64,000 nucleotides of DNA, from assembly GCA_040880465.1 (NCBI GenBank), contig JBBDIK010000013.1:1-64000 (forward strand). The letters run 5' to 3'. Position numbers and translations under genes: made by a program. The notes beneath the pieces were generated by a model. It worked only from the letters and a program-made list of their open reading frames with translations. It ran no database searches and was not told where the DNA came from. This DNA comes from JBBDIK01 sp040880465. GTDB lineage: Bacteria; Actinomycetota; UBA4738; JBBDHU01. Positions 57,871-64,000 of this stretch are shown here, piece by piece (the first letter of the stretch is position 1; the number at the start of each line of letters is the position of its first letter).

Positions 57871-58952
57871 TCACGGTCCGCGTGGAGATGCCCGTTGCCC
57901 CGTATGACGTCGTCGTGGGTGAGGGACTGGCCGCCGAGGCGGGCGCGTACGTCCCGCGGTCCGAGCGGGCGGAGAAGGTCTTCATCGTGAGCGACAGGAC
58001 CGTGGCGGATCTGTATCTGCCCGCGTTGTCCGAGGGGCTGGGCGGGCTGGGGCTCGCATCGCTGCATCTGAGCGTTCCCGAGGGTGAGGAGGCGAAGACG
58101 CTGTCGGTCACCGATGCCTTGTACCGGCAGCTCGCCGTCCAGGAAGCACATCGGGACGACCTGGTCGTTGCGCTTGGCGGGGGCGCCGTCGGGGACGTCG
58201 CGGGATTCGTCGCCGCCACCTACATGCGCGGCCTCTCGGTCGTGCAGGTTCCGACCACGCTGACAGCGCAGGTCGACGCCGCCATCGGGGGCAAGACGGC
58301 CGTGAACCTACCGGAGGGCAAGAACCTGGTGGGGGCCTTCCATCAGCCCTCGGTCGTCCTCGCGGATGTCGGGACGTTGGCCACGCTCCCGGATCGGGAC
58401 TACCGCTCGGGTCTGGCCGAGGTGGCCAAGTACGCGCTGACGCTTGACCTGGAGCTGCTCGACATCCTGGAGACCGACCTGGACGGCGTTCTGGAGCGGC
58501 GGGCCGCCACCCTGGAGCCGTTGGTGGCCCGATGCGCGGCGGCGAAGGCCCGCGCGGTGGCTGCCGACGAGCGGGATCGGGGGGAGCGTTTGCTCCTGAA
58601 CTACGGGCACACGCTGGCGCACGCCCTGGAGCGCCTCGAGTCCTACGGTGGCCGGTCGCACGGGGAAGCGGTCGCGGTCGGTATGGTGTTCGCAGCACGG
58701 CTCGCCGAGTCGACGGGTCCGGCTGCCGACGGCCTGGCGGCCCGGCACATCCGGTTGCTCTCGTCGCTGGGTCTGGAGACGGGGGGACCCTTGCCGGCGG
58801 CGGCGGACGTGCTCGCCGCGATGCGGCTGGACAAGAAGTACCACGGCGGGACCCGGTTCGTGCTCCTGGACGACATCGGGCGGCCGCGGGTGGTTGAAGG
58901 GGTGCCGGAGGACGCCATCCGGTCGACCCTCGAGGAGATGGGAGCGGCATGA
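57867..58952 (+). CDS. aroB: 3-dehydroquinate synthase
   Basis: 361 residues from ATG 57867 (ATGA overlap with aroK). NAD-binding GGGAVGDVAGF, PTTLTAQVDAAIGGKTAVN and KNLVGAFHQP are typical. Zinc ligands are the Glu in GLAEVAKYA and the His residues of NYGHTLAHALE and RSHGEAVAVGM. Cyclises DAHP. Overlaps aroQ by 4 nt. Confidence 0.95.
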   Translation: MITVRVEMPVAPYDVVVGEGLAAEAGAYVPRSERAEKVFIVSDRTVADLYLPALSEGLGGLGLASLHLSVPEGEEAKTLSVTDALYRQLAVQEAHRDDLVVALGGGAVGDVAGFVAATYMRGLSVVQVPTTLTAQVDAAIGGKTAVNLPEGKNLVGAFHQPSVVLADVGTLATLPDRDYRSGLAEVAKYALTLDLELLDILETDLDGVLERRAATLEPLVARCAAAKARAVAADERDRGERLLLNYGHTLAHALERLESYGGRSHGEAVAVGMVFAARLAESTGPAADGLAARHIRLLSSLGLETGGPLPAAADVLAAMRLDKKYHGGTRFVLLDDIGRPRVVEGVPEDAIRSTLEEMGAA

Positions 58953-59383
58953 ACGTGCTCTACCTGTTCGGACCGAGCCTCGGGGCGCTGGGGACGCGGG
59001 AGCCGGAGACGTATGGCTCCGAGACGCTGGCCGATATCATGACCGGCGTCACGATGGCGGCCGAGGGCATGAGCCATGCCGTCGAATGGCGTCAGTCCGA
59101 CCACGAAGGCGACCTGGTCGGCTGGCTCCTCGGTGCGGCGGACGAAGGATTCGAGGCGATCGTGGTCAATCCCGGCGCACTGACCCACTACTCGTACGCG
59201 TTGCGCGATGCCGTCGAAGCGTGCCCGCTCCCAGCGATCGAGGTCCACATGACGAATATCTTCGCGCGCGAGGAGTTCCGGCGGCACTCGGTCGTCTCCC
59301 CGGTGTGCCGGGTCGTGATCGCGGGCGCCGGCGCCGGCGGGTATCGGCTCGCGCTGGAAGCCTTCGCGTGGATCGCGGACTGA
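58949..59383 (+). CDS. aroQ: Type II 3-dehydroquinate dehydratase, with altered first motif
   Basis: 144 residues, normal length. Dehydrates 3-dehydroquinate. Catalytic Arg17 and Tyr22 (GTREPETYG), Asn74 and His80 (NPGALTHYSY), His100 (EVHM) and Arg111 are kept. The usual GPNLN is GPSLG, so the active-site Asn (Asn12 in M. tuberculosis) is Ser10, and Phe105 replaces the His of the NxHxRE block. pepQ starts inside its last 16 nt. Confidence 0.92.
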   Translation: MNVLYLFGPSLGALGTREPETYGSETLADIMTGVTMAAEGMSHAVEWRQSDHEGDLVGWLLGAADEGFEAIVVNPGALTHYSYALRDAVEACPLPAIEVHMTNIFAREEFRRHSVVSPVCRVVIAGAGAGGYRLALEAFAWIAD

Positions 59384-60438
59384 GGCGCGACCGCCTCGCG
59401 GCCCGGCTTGAGGAGCTCGGGGCGGATGCGTTCCTGGTCACTCACCTGCCGAACGTGCGCTACCTCTGCGGCTACACGGGGTCCAACGGACAGGCGCTGA
59501 TCGCGCGCGAAGGCGCCCGATTCTTCACCGATGGGCGGTACACGGAGCAGTCGCGGCGTGAGGTTCCCGACATGGAGCGGCTCTCGTACGGCGGAGACGG
59601 GTTCCCGGCGATGCTCCAGGAGGCTTGCTCGCAGCTCGGGGTGTCGCGTGTCGCCTTCGAGGCGTCCTTCCTCACCTACAAACAGTTCCAAGACTTCTCC
59701 GACCGGGTCGGGGAACTGATCCCCGCCCGTGACGAGGTCGGCCGGCTCCGTTGGGTCAAGGATGCTGAGGAACTCGCGCTGATCGAGGAAGCCCAGGCCA
59801 TCACGGACACGGGGTTCAAGGCGATCCTGCCGGAGCTGCGTGAGGGTGTGACGGAACGCGAGCTGGCCCGGGATCTTGAGCGACGGCTGGAGGAGCACGG
59901 GGCAGAAGGTCCTGCCTTCGACACGATCGCCGCCTTCGGTGAGGATGCGGCCGAACCCCACCATCAGCCGACCGACCGCGCGCTCCGCCACGGGGACATC
60001 GTGAAGCTGGACTTCGGCGCTCGGTACGATGGGTACCACTCGGACATGACGCGGACCGTCGCGTTCGGGGAGCCGAGCCACGAGTTGCGCACCGTGTACG
60101 CGCTCGTCCGGGAAGCTCAGCAGGTCGGCATCGATGCCGTCCGGGCCGGGGTCCGGGGCAAGGACGTCGACCGGGCGGCACGCGCGGTCATCGAGGCTGC
60201 CGGGTACGGGGAAGCGTTCGGCCACGGCCTCGGACACGGCGTGGGCCTCGAGATCCACGAAGGGCCTACGCTTTCCTCGACCTTCGAGGGAGAACTTCCC
60301 GCGGGGGCGGTCGTGACCGTCGAGCCGGGTATCTATCTCCCGGGTATCGGAGGGGTACGCATCGAGGACATGGTCGAGGTGACCGACGAAGGATGCCGGG
60401 TTCTGCCGGCGACACAGAAGGAGCTCGTGATCGTGTGA
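59368..60438 (+). CDS. pepQ: Xaa-Pro aminopeptidase/dipeptidase (M24 family)
   Basis: 356 residues from GTG 59368, the only start that gives the complete RDRLAARLEELGADAFLVTHLPNVRYL domain; it overlaps aroQ by 16 nt. A creatinase-like N-terminal domain (1-125) precedes the pita-bread catalytic domain. Metal ligands: the two Asp of LDFGARYDGYHSDMTRT, His in GHGLGHGVGLEIHE, Glu in TVEPGIY and Glu in RIEDMV. Cleaves X-Pro bonds. The aroQ-pepQ-efp order is conserved in actinobacteria; EF-P also deals with proline. Confidence 0.93.
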   Translation: MDRGLRRDRLAARLEELGADAFLVTHLPNVRYLCGYTGSNGQALIAREGARFFTDGRYTEQSRREVPDMERLSYGGDGFPAMLQEACSQLGVSRVAFEASFLTYKQFQDFSDRVGELIPARDEVGRLRWVKDAEELALIEEAQAITDTGFKAILPELREGVTERELARDLERRLEEHGAEGPAFDTIAAFGEDAAEPHHQPTDRALRHGDIVKLDFGARYDGYHSDMTRTVAFGEPSHELRTVYALVREAQQVGIDAVRAGVRGKDVDRAARAVIEAAGYGEAFGHGLGHGVGLEIHEGPTLSSTFEGELPAGAVVTVEPGIYLPGIGGVRIEDMVEVTDEGCRVLPATQKELVIV

Positions 60439-61001
60439 GCAGCGTTTCGACGAACGACCTGAAGAACGGCATGACGCTCGACCTTGACGGGACCCTCTAC
60501 ACGATCGTCGAGTTCCAGCACGTGAAGCCCGGCAAGGGCGGTGCCTTCGTCCGCACCAAACTGCGGAACGCACGGACCGGCGCGGTGGTGGAACGAACCT
60601 TCAACGCGGGCGTCAAGGTCGGGTTGGCGATCGTGGACAAGCGCGAGATGCAGTACCTGTACCGGGACGGCGAGGACCTCGTCTTCATGGACACGGGTTC
60701 CTATGACCAGCACCACGTCCCCGCGGTGGCTGCCGGCGACATGATCGGGTACCTCGCGGACGGGCAGACGGCGACCATCGCCATGTTCGAGAGCGAAGTC
60801 ATCTCGATCGAGCTTCCCGCGGCGGTCGTCCTGGACGTCGTCAAGGCCGATCCGGGCGTCAAAGGTGACCGCGTCAGCGGCGCGCTCAAGCCGATCACGC
60901 TCTCCACGGGGATCGTCGTGCAGGCGCCGTTGTTCGTCGAGGCAGGCGAACGCGTCAAGGTCGATACCCGTTCCGGGGAATACCTGGAACGCCTGAAGTG
61001 A
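60435..61001 (+). CDS. efp: Translation elongation factor P
   Basis: 188 residues from GTG 60435 (overlaps the pepQ stop). Three beta-barrel domains. The loop that reaches the peptidyl-transferase centre is KPGKGGAF with Lys34 at the tip, the residue modified in E. coli. Rescues ribosomes stalled at polyproline. No modification enzyme gene is in the window. nusB overlaps the stop. Confidence 0.96.
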   Translation: MSSVSTNDLKNGMTLDLDGTLYTIVEFQHVKPGKGGAFVRTKLRNARTGAVVERTFNAGVKVGLAIVDKREMQYLYRDGEDLVFMDTGSYDQHHVPAVAAGDMIGYLADGQTATIAMFESEVISIELPAAVVLDVVKADPGVKGDRVSGALKPITLSTGIVVQAPLFVEAGERVKVDTRSGEYLERLK

Positions 61002-61408
61002 GTTCCCGGACCAAGGAGCGGCGTGCGGCGCTGGAGCTGCTCTACGAGGCAGACATCAAGGGCTTGGATCCCACGGCGGTGGCGCAGCACGCCCCCGAAG
61101 GCAGTTTCACGCGGGAGCTGGTCGAAGGGGTCGCGGCGCATCTGAGCGACATCGACGAGACGATCGGTGCGGCGGCGCAGGACTGGACGGTCGAGCGGAT
61201 GCCGGCCGTCGATCGGGCTGCGCTGCGGCTCGCGTGCTACGAGCTCCGGCCCGACAGCGGAACACCTCCGGCGGTGGCCATCGATGAAGCGGTTGACTCG
61301 GTCAAGGCGCTGTCCACTGAGGAGTCGGGCCGATTCGTGAACGGCGTGCTCGGCCGCATCGCCCGGGAGGCGGCGGCGGGAGCGGGCGAGCCTGAGGGCT
61401 CCGGCTAG
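60998..61408 (+). CDS. nusB: Transcription antitermination factor NusB
   Basis: 136 residues from GTG 60998. All-helical NusB fold with RRAALELLYEADI at the start and AIDEAVDSVKALSTEESGRFVNGVLGRI at the end. Works with NusE (S10) on rRNA operon antitermination. Last gene of the aro-efp operon; its stop overlaps the stop of convergent tatA by 4 nt. Confidence 0.95.
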   Translation: MSSRTKERRAALELLYEADIKGLDPTAVAQHAPEGSFTRELVEGVAAHLSDIDETIGAAAQDWTVERMPAVDRAALRLACYELRPDSGTPPAVAIDEAVDSVKALSTEESGRFVNGVLGRIAREAAAGAGEPEGSG

Positions 61409-61617
61409 TCCTTGGTCTCGGTCGTGGCTTCCGGCTTCTCGGCGCTGTCCGCCTCGTGGGGTTCGATCGTGTCCTCGAGGCCCTTCTTGAACTCCTTGGA
61501 GGACTTCCCGAGTGACCGCGCGAGTTCCGGCAGCTTCTTGGCCCCGAAGAGCAGCAAGATCACGACCAAGATGAGGATGATCTCAGTGGGCCCGAGGCCC
61601 TGGAAGATCGCAAGCAT
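61405..61617 (-). CDS. tatA: Twin-arginine translocase subunit TatA/E
   Basis: 70 residues from ATG 61617, with AAAGGAG nine bases upstream; longer frames are not supported. One transmembrane helix (about 9-25), the hinge FGAKKLPELARSLGKSSKEFKKG amphipathic helix, and an acidic tail: textbook TatA/TatE. Forms the pore for folded Tat substrates; tatB and tatC are elsewhere. A -10-like TAGACT (61649-61644) lies upstream. Genes converge tail to tail with nusB, with no room for a separate terminator. Confidence 0.94.
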   Translation of the reverse strand: MLAIFQGLGPTEIILILVVILLLFGAKKLPELARSLGKSSKEFKKGLEDTIEPHEADSAEKPEATTETKD

Positions 61618-61726
61618 CCTGTGGTGCTCCTTTCGACGTCCGTAGTCTAGCGGCCCTGCGGTCACCAGGGTGGAGGCCGTGTGCGGGTGTCGCCCCCCTC
61701 GCCGGCGGTACCGCGGCATGGCAGGG

Positions 61727-61755
61727 TTGAAGCGGGAGGCTTCGACGGCTACTAT
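61727..61755 (+). promoter_or_regulatory. Promoter of the pyr operon
   Basis: TTGAAG (-35, 61727-61732), 17-nt spacer, TACTAT (-10, 61750-61755). Transcription should start near 61762, about 12 nt before the PyrR-binding element. It is divergent from tatA. Confidence 0.75.
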
Positions 61756-61773
61756 CTGAGTCGGCACTTCCTC

Positions 61774-61806
61774 TTTAAGTCCGGTCCCGTGAGGCCGGGA
61801 AGGGAG
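61774..61806 (+). promoter_or_regulatory. PyrR-binding RNA element
   Basis: The leader begins TTTAAGTCCGGTCCCGTGAG and continues GCCGGGAAGGGAG. It carries the conserved PyrR target: CCGG/CCGG stem (61781-61784 and 61794-61797) with the GTCC...GTGAGG loop and a GGAAGGG 3' side, as in the binding loops of Bacillus and Mycobacterium pyr leaders. The 3' side contains AAGGGAG (61800-61806), the ribosome site of the leader peptide that starts at 61816, so PyrR binding with UMP should block it. Confidence 0.85.
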
Positions 61807-61815
61807 CCCCAGACG

Positions 61816-61866
61816 ATGGTGCAGACGCACGCCTCGCCGCACACGCGGTCGGGGCGTTTCCTATGA
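61816..61866 (+). CDS. 16-residue pyr leader peptide overlapping the pyrR start
   Basis: ATG 61816 lies 9 nt after AAGGGAG and opens a frame MVQTHASPHTRSGRFL whose stop TGA (61864-61866) overlaps the pyrR ATG (61863) as ATGA. Translation of this peptide would run through the hairpin at 61830-61856 and deliver ribosomes to pyrR. The peptide sequence itself shows no known motif; a role in coupling is inferred from the arrangement. Confidence 0.5.
   Translation: MVQTHASPHTRSGRFL
61830..61856 (+). promoter_or_regulatory. Hairpin covering the pyrR ribosome site
   Basis: CGCCTCG-CCGC and GCGG-T-CGGGGCG form an 11-bp stem with one bulged U and an ACAC loop, followed by GTTTCC. The only SD-like run before pyrR (GGGG, 61851-61854) lies in the 3' arm, 8 nt before the ATG. 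It may sequester that site; with only three U residues it is a weak intrinsic terminator. Confidence 0.6.
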
Positions 61867-62399
61867 GCGGCGGCCGTCTCCTCGACGAGGCGGAGATCCG
61901 GCGGGCCGTCACGCGCATCGCCCACGAGATCCTCGAGGGGAACCGCGGCGCGGAGTCCGTCGTGCTGGTCGGCATCGCCAACCGCGGGGATGACCTGGCA
62001 CGACGCCTGGCGGTCGAGATCGAGCGCATCGAAGGCACCGGCGTGCCCGTCGGTGCGCTGGATATCACCTTCTACCGCGACGACATCGGCCTGCGTTCCG
62101 AGGCACCCGAGGTACACGAGACCCGGATCGACTTCGACATCACCGGCCGGACGGTCGTCCTGGTCGACGACGTCCTGTACACGGGGAGGACGATCCGTGC
62201 CGCGCTCGACGCGCTGGTGGACTTCGGCCGCCCGACGGCGGTCCAGCTGGCGGTCCTGGTGGACCGCGGACACCGCGAACTGCCCATCCGCGCCGATTAC
62301 GTGGGCAAGAACGTGCCGACCCGCCACGATGAGGTCGTGCGGGTGGCGCTGACCGAGGTCGACGGGGAAGACGCCGTCGTCGTGGAGGAGCCGGCATGA
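61863..62399 (+). CDS. pyrR: PyrR: pyr operon RNA-binding regulator / uracil phosphoribosyltransferase
   Basis: 178 residues. Binds pyr leader RNA when UMP or UTP is high and also has uracil phosphoribosyltransferase activity in many species. PRPP loop VVLVDDVLYTGRT (98-110), ALDITFYRDDI and the basic RNA-binding surface residues of RPxxVQLAVLVDRGHRELPI are recognisable. It starts within the leader-peptide stop and ends overlapping pyrB (ATGA). Confidence 0.95.
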   Translation: MSGGRLLDEAEIRRAVTRIAHEILEGNRGAESVVLVGIANRGDDLARRLAVEIERIEGTGVPVGALDITFYRDDIGLRSEAPEVHETRIDFDITGRTVVLVDDVLYTGRTIRAALDALVDFGRPTAVQLAVLVDRGHRELPIRADYVGKNVPTRHDEVVRVALTEVDGEDAVVVEEPA

Positions 62400-63316
62400 A
62401 TAAGCACCTGCTCTCGATGCGGGACCTGACCAGTGAGGACGTGACGCGGATCCTCGACACCGCGGATTCTTTCCGTGAGGTCGGGACCCGCGTGGTGAAG
62501 AAGGTGCCGGCTTTGCGAGGTCGCGCCGTGGTGAACCTGTTCTACGAGGACTCGACCCGTACCCGGATCTCGTTCGAACTCGCCGCCAAGCGGCTGTCGG
62601 CCGATGTCATCAACTTCACCGCTGCAGGGTCGTCGGTCGCCAAGGGCGAGAGCCTGAAGGACACGGCACTGACCCTGCAGGCGATGGGCGCGGATGCCAT
62701 CGTGATCCGCCACGCGTCATCGGGAGCGCCCTACGCGCTGACCCAGTGGGTCAGCGGGAGCGTCCTGAACGCGGGCGACGGCACCCACGAACATCCAACC
62801 CAGGCGCTGCTCGATCTGTACACGATCCGCGAACGGTTCGGTCGACTGGAGGGACTGCGGGTCGCCATCGTCGGTGACGTCTTGCATTCGCGGGTGGCGC
62901 GCTCGCTGACGGTCGGCCTGGCGACGATGGGCGCACAGACGACGTTGGTCGGTCCGCCCACCCTCCTGCCGCCGTCGGCGCCGACCTGGGGGGCGGAGAC
63001 CTCGTACGCCCTGGACGAGGTCCTGCCGAAGGCGGACGTGTGCTACATGCTCCGTGTCCAGACCGAGCGTCAGCGCCTGCAGTTCTTCCCGACCGTCCGC
63101 GAGTACGCGCGGCTGTACGGGCTCAGCCGTGAGCGGGTGGCGCAGCTTCCCGAGAACGCCATGATCATGCACCCCGGGCCGATGAACCGCGGCATCGAGA
63201 TCGCCTCGGACGTCGCGGATCTGCCCCAGGCAGTGATCGAGGCGCAGGTCACGAACGGGATCGCGGTCCGGATGTCCCTGCTGTACCTGATGCTGGGGGG
63301 TGAGGGTGATGCCTGA
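62396..63316 (+). CDS. pyrB: Aspartate carbamoyltransferase catalytic subunit
   Basis: 306 residues. Joins carbamoyl phosphate and aspartate. Carbamoyl-phosphate loop STRTR (53-57), SVAKGESLKDT (lid loop), HPTQALLDLYT and MHPGPMNRG are present. No pyrI follows, as usual for pyr operons of Gram-positives. pyrC overlaps its last 8 nt. Confidence 0.96.
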   Translation: MNKHLLSMRDLTSEDVTRILDTADSFREVGTRVVKKVPALRGRAVVNLFYEDSTRTRISFELAAKRLSADVINFTAAGSSVAKGESLKDTALTLQAMGADAIVIRHASSGAPYALTQWVSGSVLNAGDGTHEHPTQALLDLYTIRERFGRLEGLRVAIVGDVLHSRVARSLTVGLATMGAQTTLVGPPTLLPPSAPTWGAETSYALDEVLPKADVCYMLRVQTERQRLQFFPTVREYARLYGLSRERVAQLPENAMIMHPGPMNRGIEIASDVADLPQAVIEAQVTNGIAVRMSLLYLMLGGEGDA

Positions 63317-64000
63317 GCGCACGATCTTCCGGGGGGTCCGGCTGGTCGATCCTGCGGCGGGCCGCGACGAACACGCCGACGTGGTGGTCGTCGACGGCGT
63401 GATCGAGTCGGTGGATCCGGCCGGCAAGGGGAGCGGTACCGGCGAGATCGTGGAGGGCGACGGACTCGTCCTCGCACCGGGGTTCGTCGATCTGCATTGT
63501 CACCTGCGCGAGCCGGGCTGGGAGGATCGCGAGACGGTCGAGACGGGGTCGCGCGCGGCCGCCGCAGGTGGGTTCACGGCCGTTGCCGCGATGGCCAACA
63601 CCGACCCGGTCGCCGACAACGCCGCGGTGATCCAGGAGGTCCTGACGCTCGCTGAGAAGGCGGGGCTGTGCGACGTATCCCCGGTCGGCGCGATCACCAT
63701 CGGGCTGGCGGGCGAGGTCCTGACCGAGATGGGCGAGATGGCTTCCCTGGGCGTGCGGATGTTCAGCGACGACGGCCACTGCGTCCCCCGGTCGCGTGTG
63801 CTGCGCATGGCGCTCGAGTACGCGCGGGCATTCGATGTGATCATCGCCGAGCACTGCGAGGACACCTCGCTCAGCGAGGGAACGCACGTCCACGAGGGGC
63901 CGACATCGGAGGCCCGCCGCCTGGGGGACACCCCGCCGAGGCCGAGGAGGTCATCGTCGCGCGCGACCTCTCTCTGGCGGGCCTCACCGGAGGCCGCCTG
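63309..64000 (+). CDS. pyrC: Dihydroorotase, 3' end outside the window and with an apparent frameshift
   Basis: ATG 63309 opens a dihydroorotase (amidohydrolase) frame: metal-binding HxH at His63 and His65 (DLHCHLREPG), GFTAVAAMANTDPV, FSDDGHCV and IIAEHCED. At the G-run 63923-63927 the frame breaks: after it, the expected family sequence PAEAEEVIVARDLSLAGLTGGRL continues in another frame. One extra G in that run would restore GGHPAEAEE. A sequencing or assembly error in the homopolymer near the contig end is likelier than a real mutation. The enzyme makes dihydroorotate, the step after PyrB. Confidence 0.9.
   Translation, partial: MPERTIFRGVRLVDPAAGRDEHADVVVVDGVIESVDPAGKGSGTGEIVEGDGLVLAPGFVDLHCHLREPGWEDRETVETGSRAAAAGGFTAVAAMANTDPVADNAAVIQEVLTLAEKAGLCDVSPVGAITIGLAGEVLTEMGEMASLGVRMFSDDGHCVPRSRVLRMALEYARAFDVIIAEHCEDTSLSEGTHVHEGPTSEARRLGDTPPRPRRSSSRATSLWRASPEAA

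Noticed and set aside
1..64000. CRISPR arrays, rRNA genes, insertion sequences, prophage, toxin-antitoxin or defence genes
   Set aside because: No direct-repeat arrays, transposases, integrases or recognisable defence proteins were found; the window is housekeeping chromosome plus the pilus locus.

Overview
The window is about 64 kb of high-GC DNA from the core chromosome of an Actinomycetota bacterium. It is probably a metagenome or draft assembly: a 10-N scaffold gap lies inside ppc, and pyrC has an apparent 1-nt frameshift at the right edge. Lineage evidence is the gene order thrS - HIT - pgsA-like - patA - pimA ... pdxS - pdxT - yebC - ruvCAB - yajC - secDF - apt - relA ... hisS - aspS ... 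alaS - ruvX - mltG - aroE ... aroCKBQ - pepQ - efp - nusB. From memory this parallels the Mycobacterium tuberculosis Rv2614c-Rv2533c block, together with phosphatidylinositol-mannoside genes, an F420-type PPOX protein and PyrR-type pyr control. No order or genus can be assigned from the sequence alone.

Layout. 1-2466 (minus): two tandem, overlapping phosphoesterase (phospholipase C / acid phosphatase family) lipoprotein genes, the left one cut by the window edge. 2599-4662: a secreted Asp-box (sialidase-like) protein with a clear sigma70-type promoter and a strong palindrome after it. 4732-7244: tRNA-Val(CAC), thrS and a HIT protein. 7289-12143 (minus): fusA2-type EF-G paralogue and ppc, inserted between HIT and the phospholipid genes relative to mycobacteria. 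12247-17454: CDP-alcohol-phosphatidyltransferase-like protein with an eroded active site, PatA-like acyltransferase, PimA-like mannosyltransferase, lemA, htpX and a DUF3048 protein. 17568-26283: vitamin B6 synthase (pdxST), yebC, ruvCAB, then yajC - HD-domain protein - secD - secF - apt. 26370-33116: relA, dtd, a metallo-beta-lactamase hydrolase, hisS, aspS and a PPOX protein. 33188-40218: rarA, two small membrane proteins, alaS, ruvX, mltG, aroE.

40336-56172 is a complete monoderm-type type IV pilus locus set inside the shikimate cluster. It holds a Roadblock/LC7 protein, two tandem PilB ATPases, PilT, PilC, a major pilin, three pseudopilins (two very large), prepilin peptidase PilD, a small HTH regulator behind a ribosome-site hairpin, PilM, PilN, PilO and a PilP-like protein. 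No secretin or PilY1 gene is present. 56222-61408: aroC, aroK, aroB, aroQ, pepQ, efp, nusB as one tightly overlapping operon; tatA converges on it. 61727-64000: the pyr operon (pyrR-pyrB-pyrC) with a readable promoter, a PyrR-binding RNA element, a 16-codon leader peptide overlapping the pyrR start, and a hairpin over the pyrR ribosome site.

Most genes within operons overlap by 1-8 nt (ATGA, GTGA, TGATG), pointing to translational coupling. Several operon-first genes lack a Shine-Dalgarno sequence and instead have a TAnnnT -10 box 6-12 nt before the start codon, as expected for leaderless transcripts. No rRNA, CRISPR array, insertion sequence, prophage or defence system was seen. The least described parts are the pilus locus with its giant pseudopilins and hairpin-controlled regulator, and the degenerate phosphatidyltransferase.
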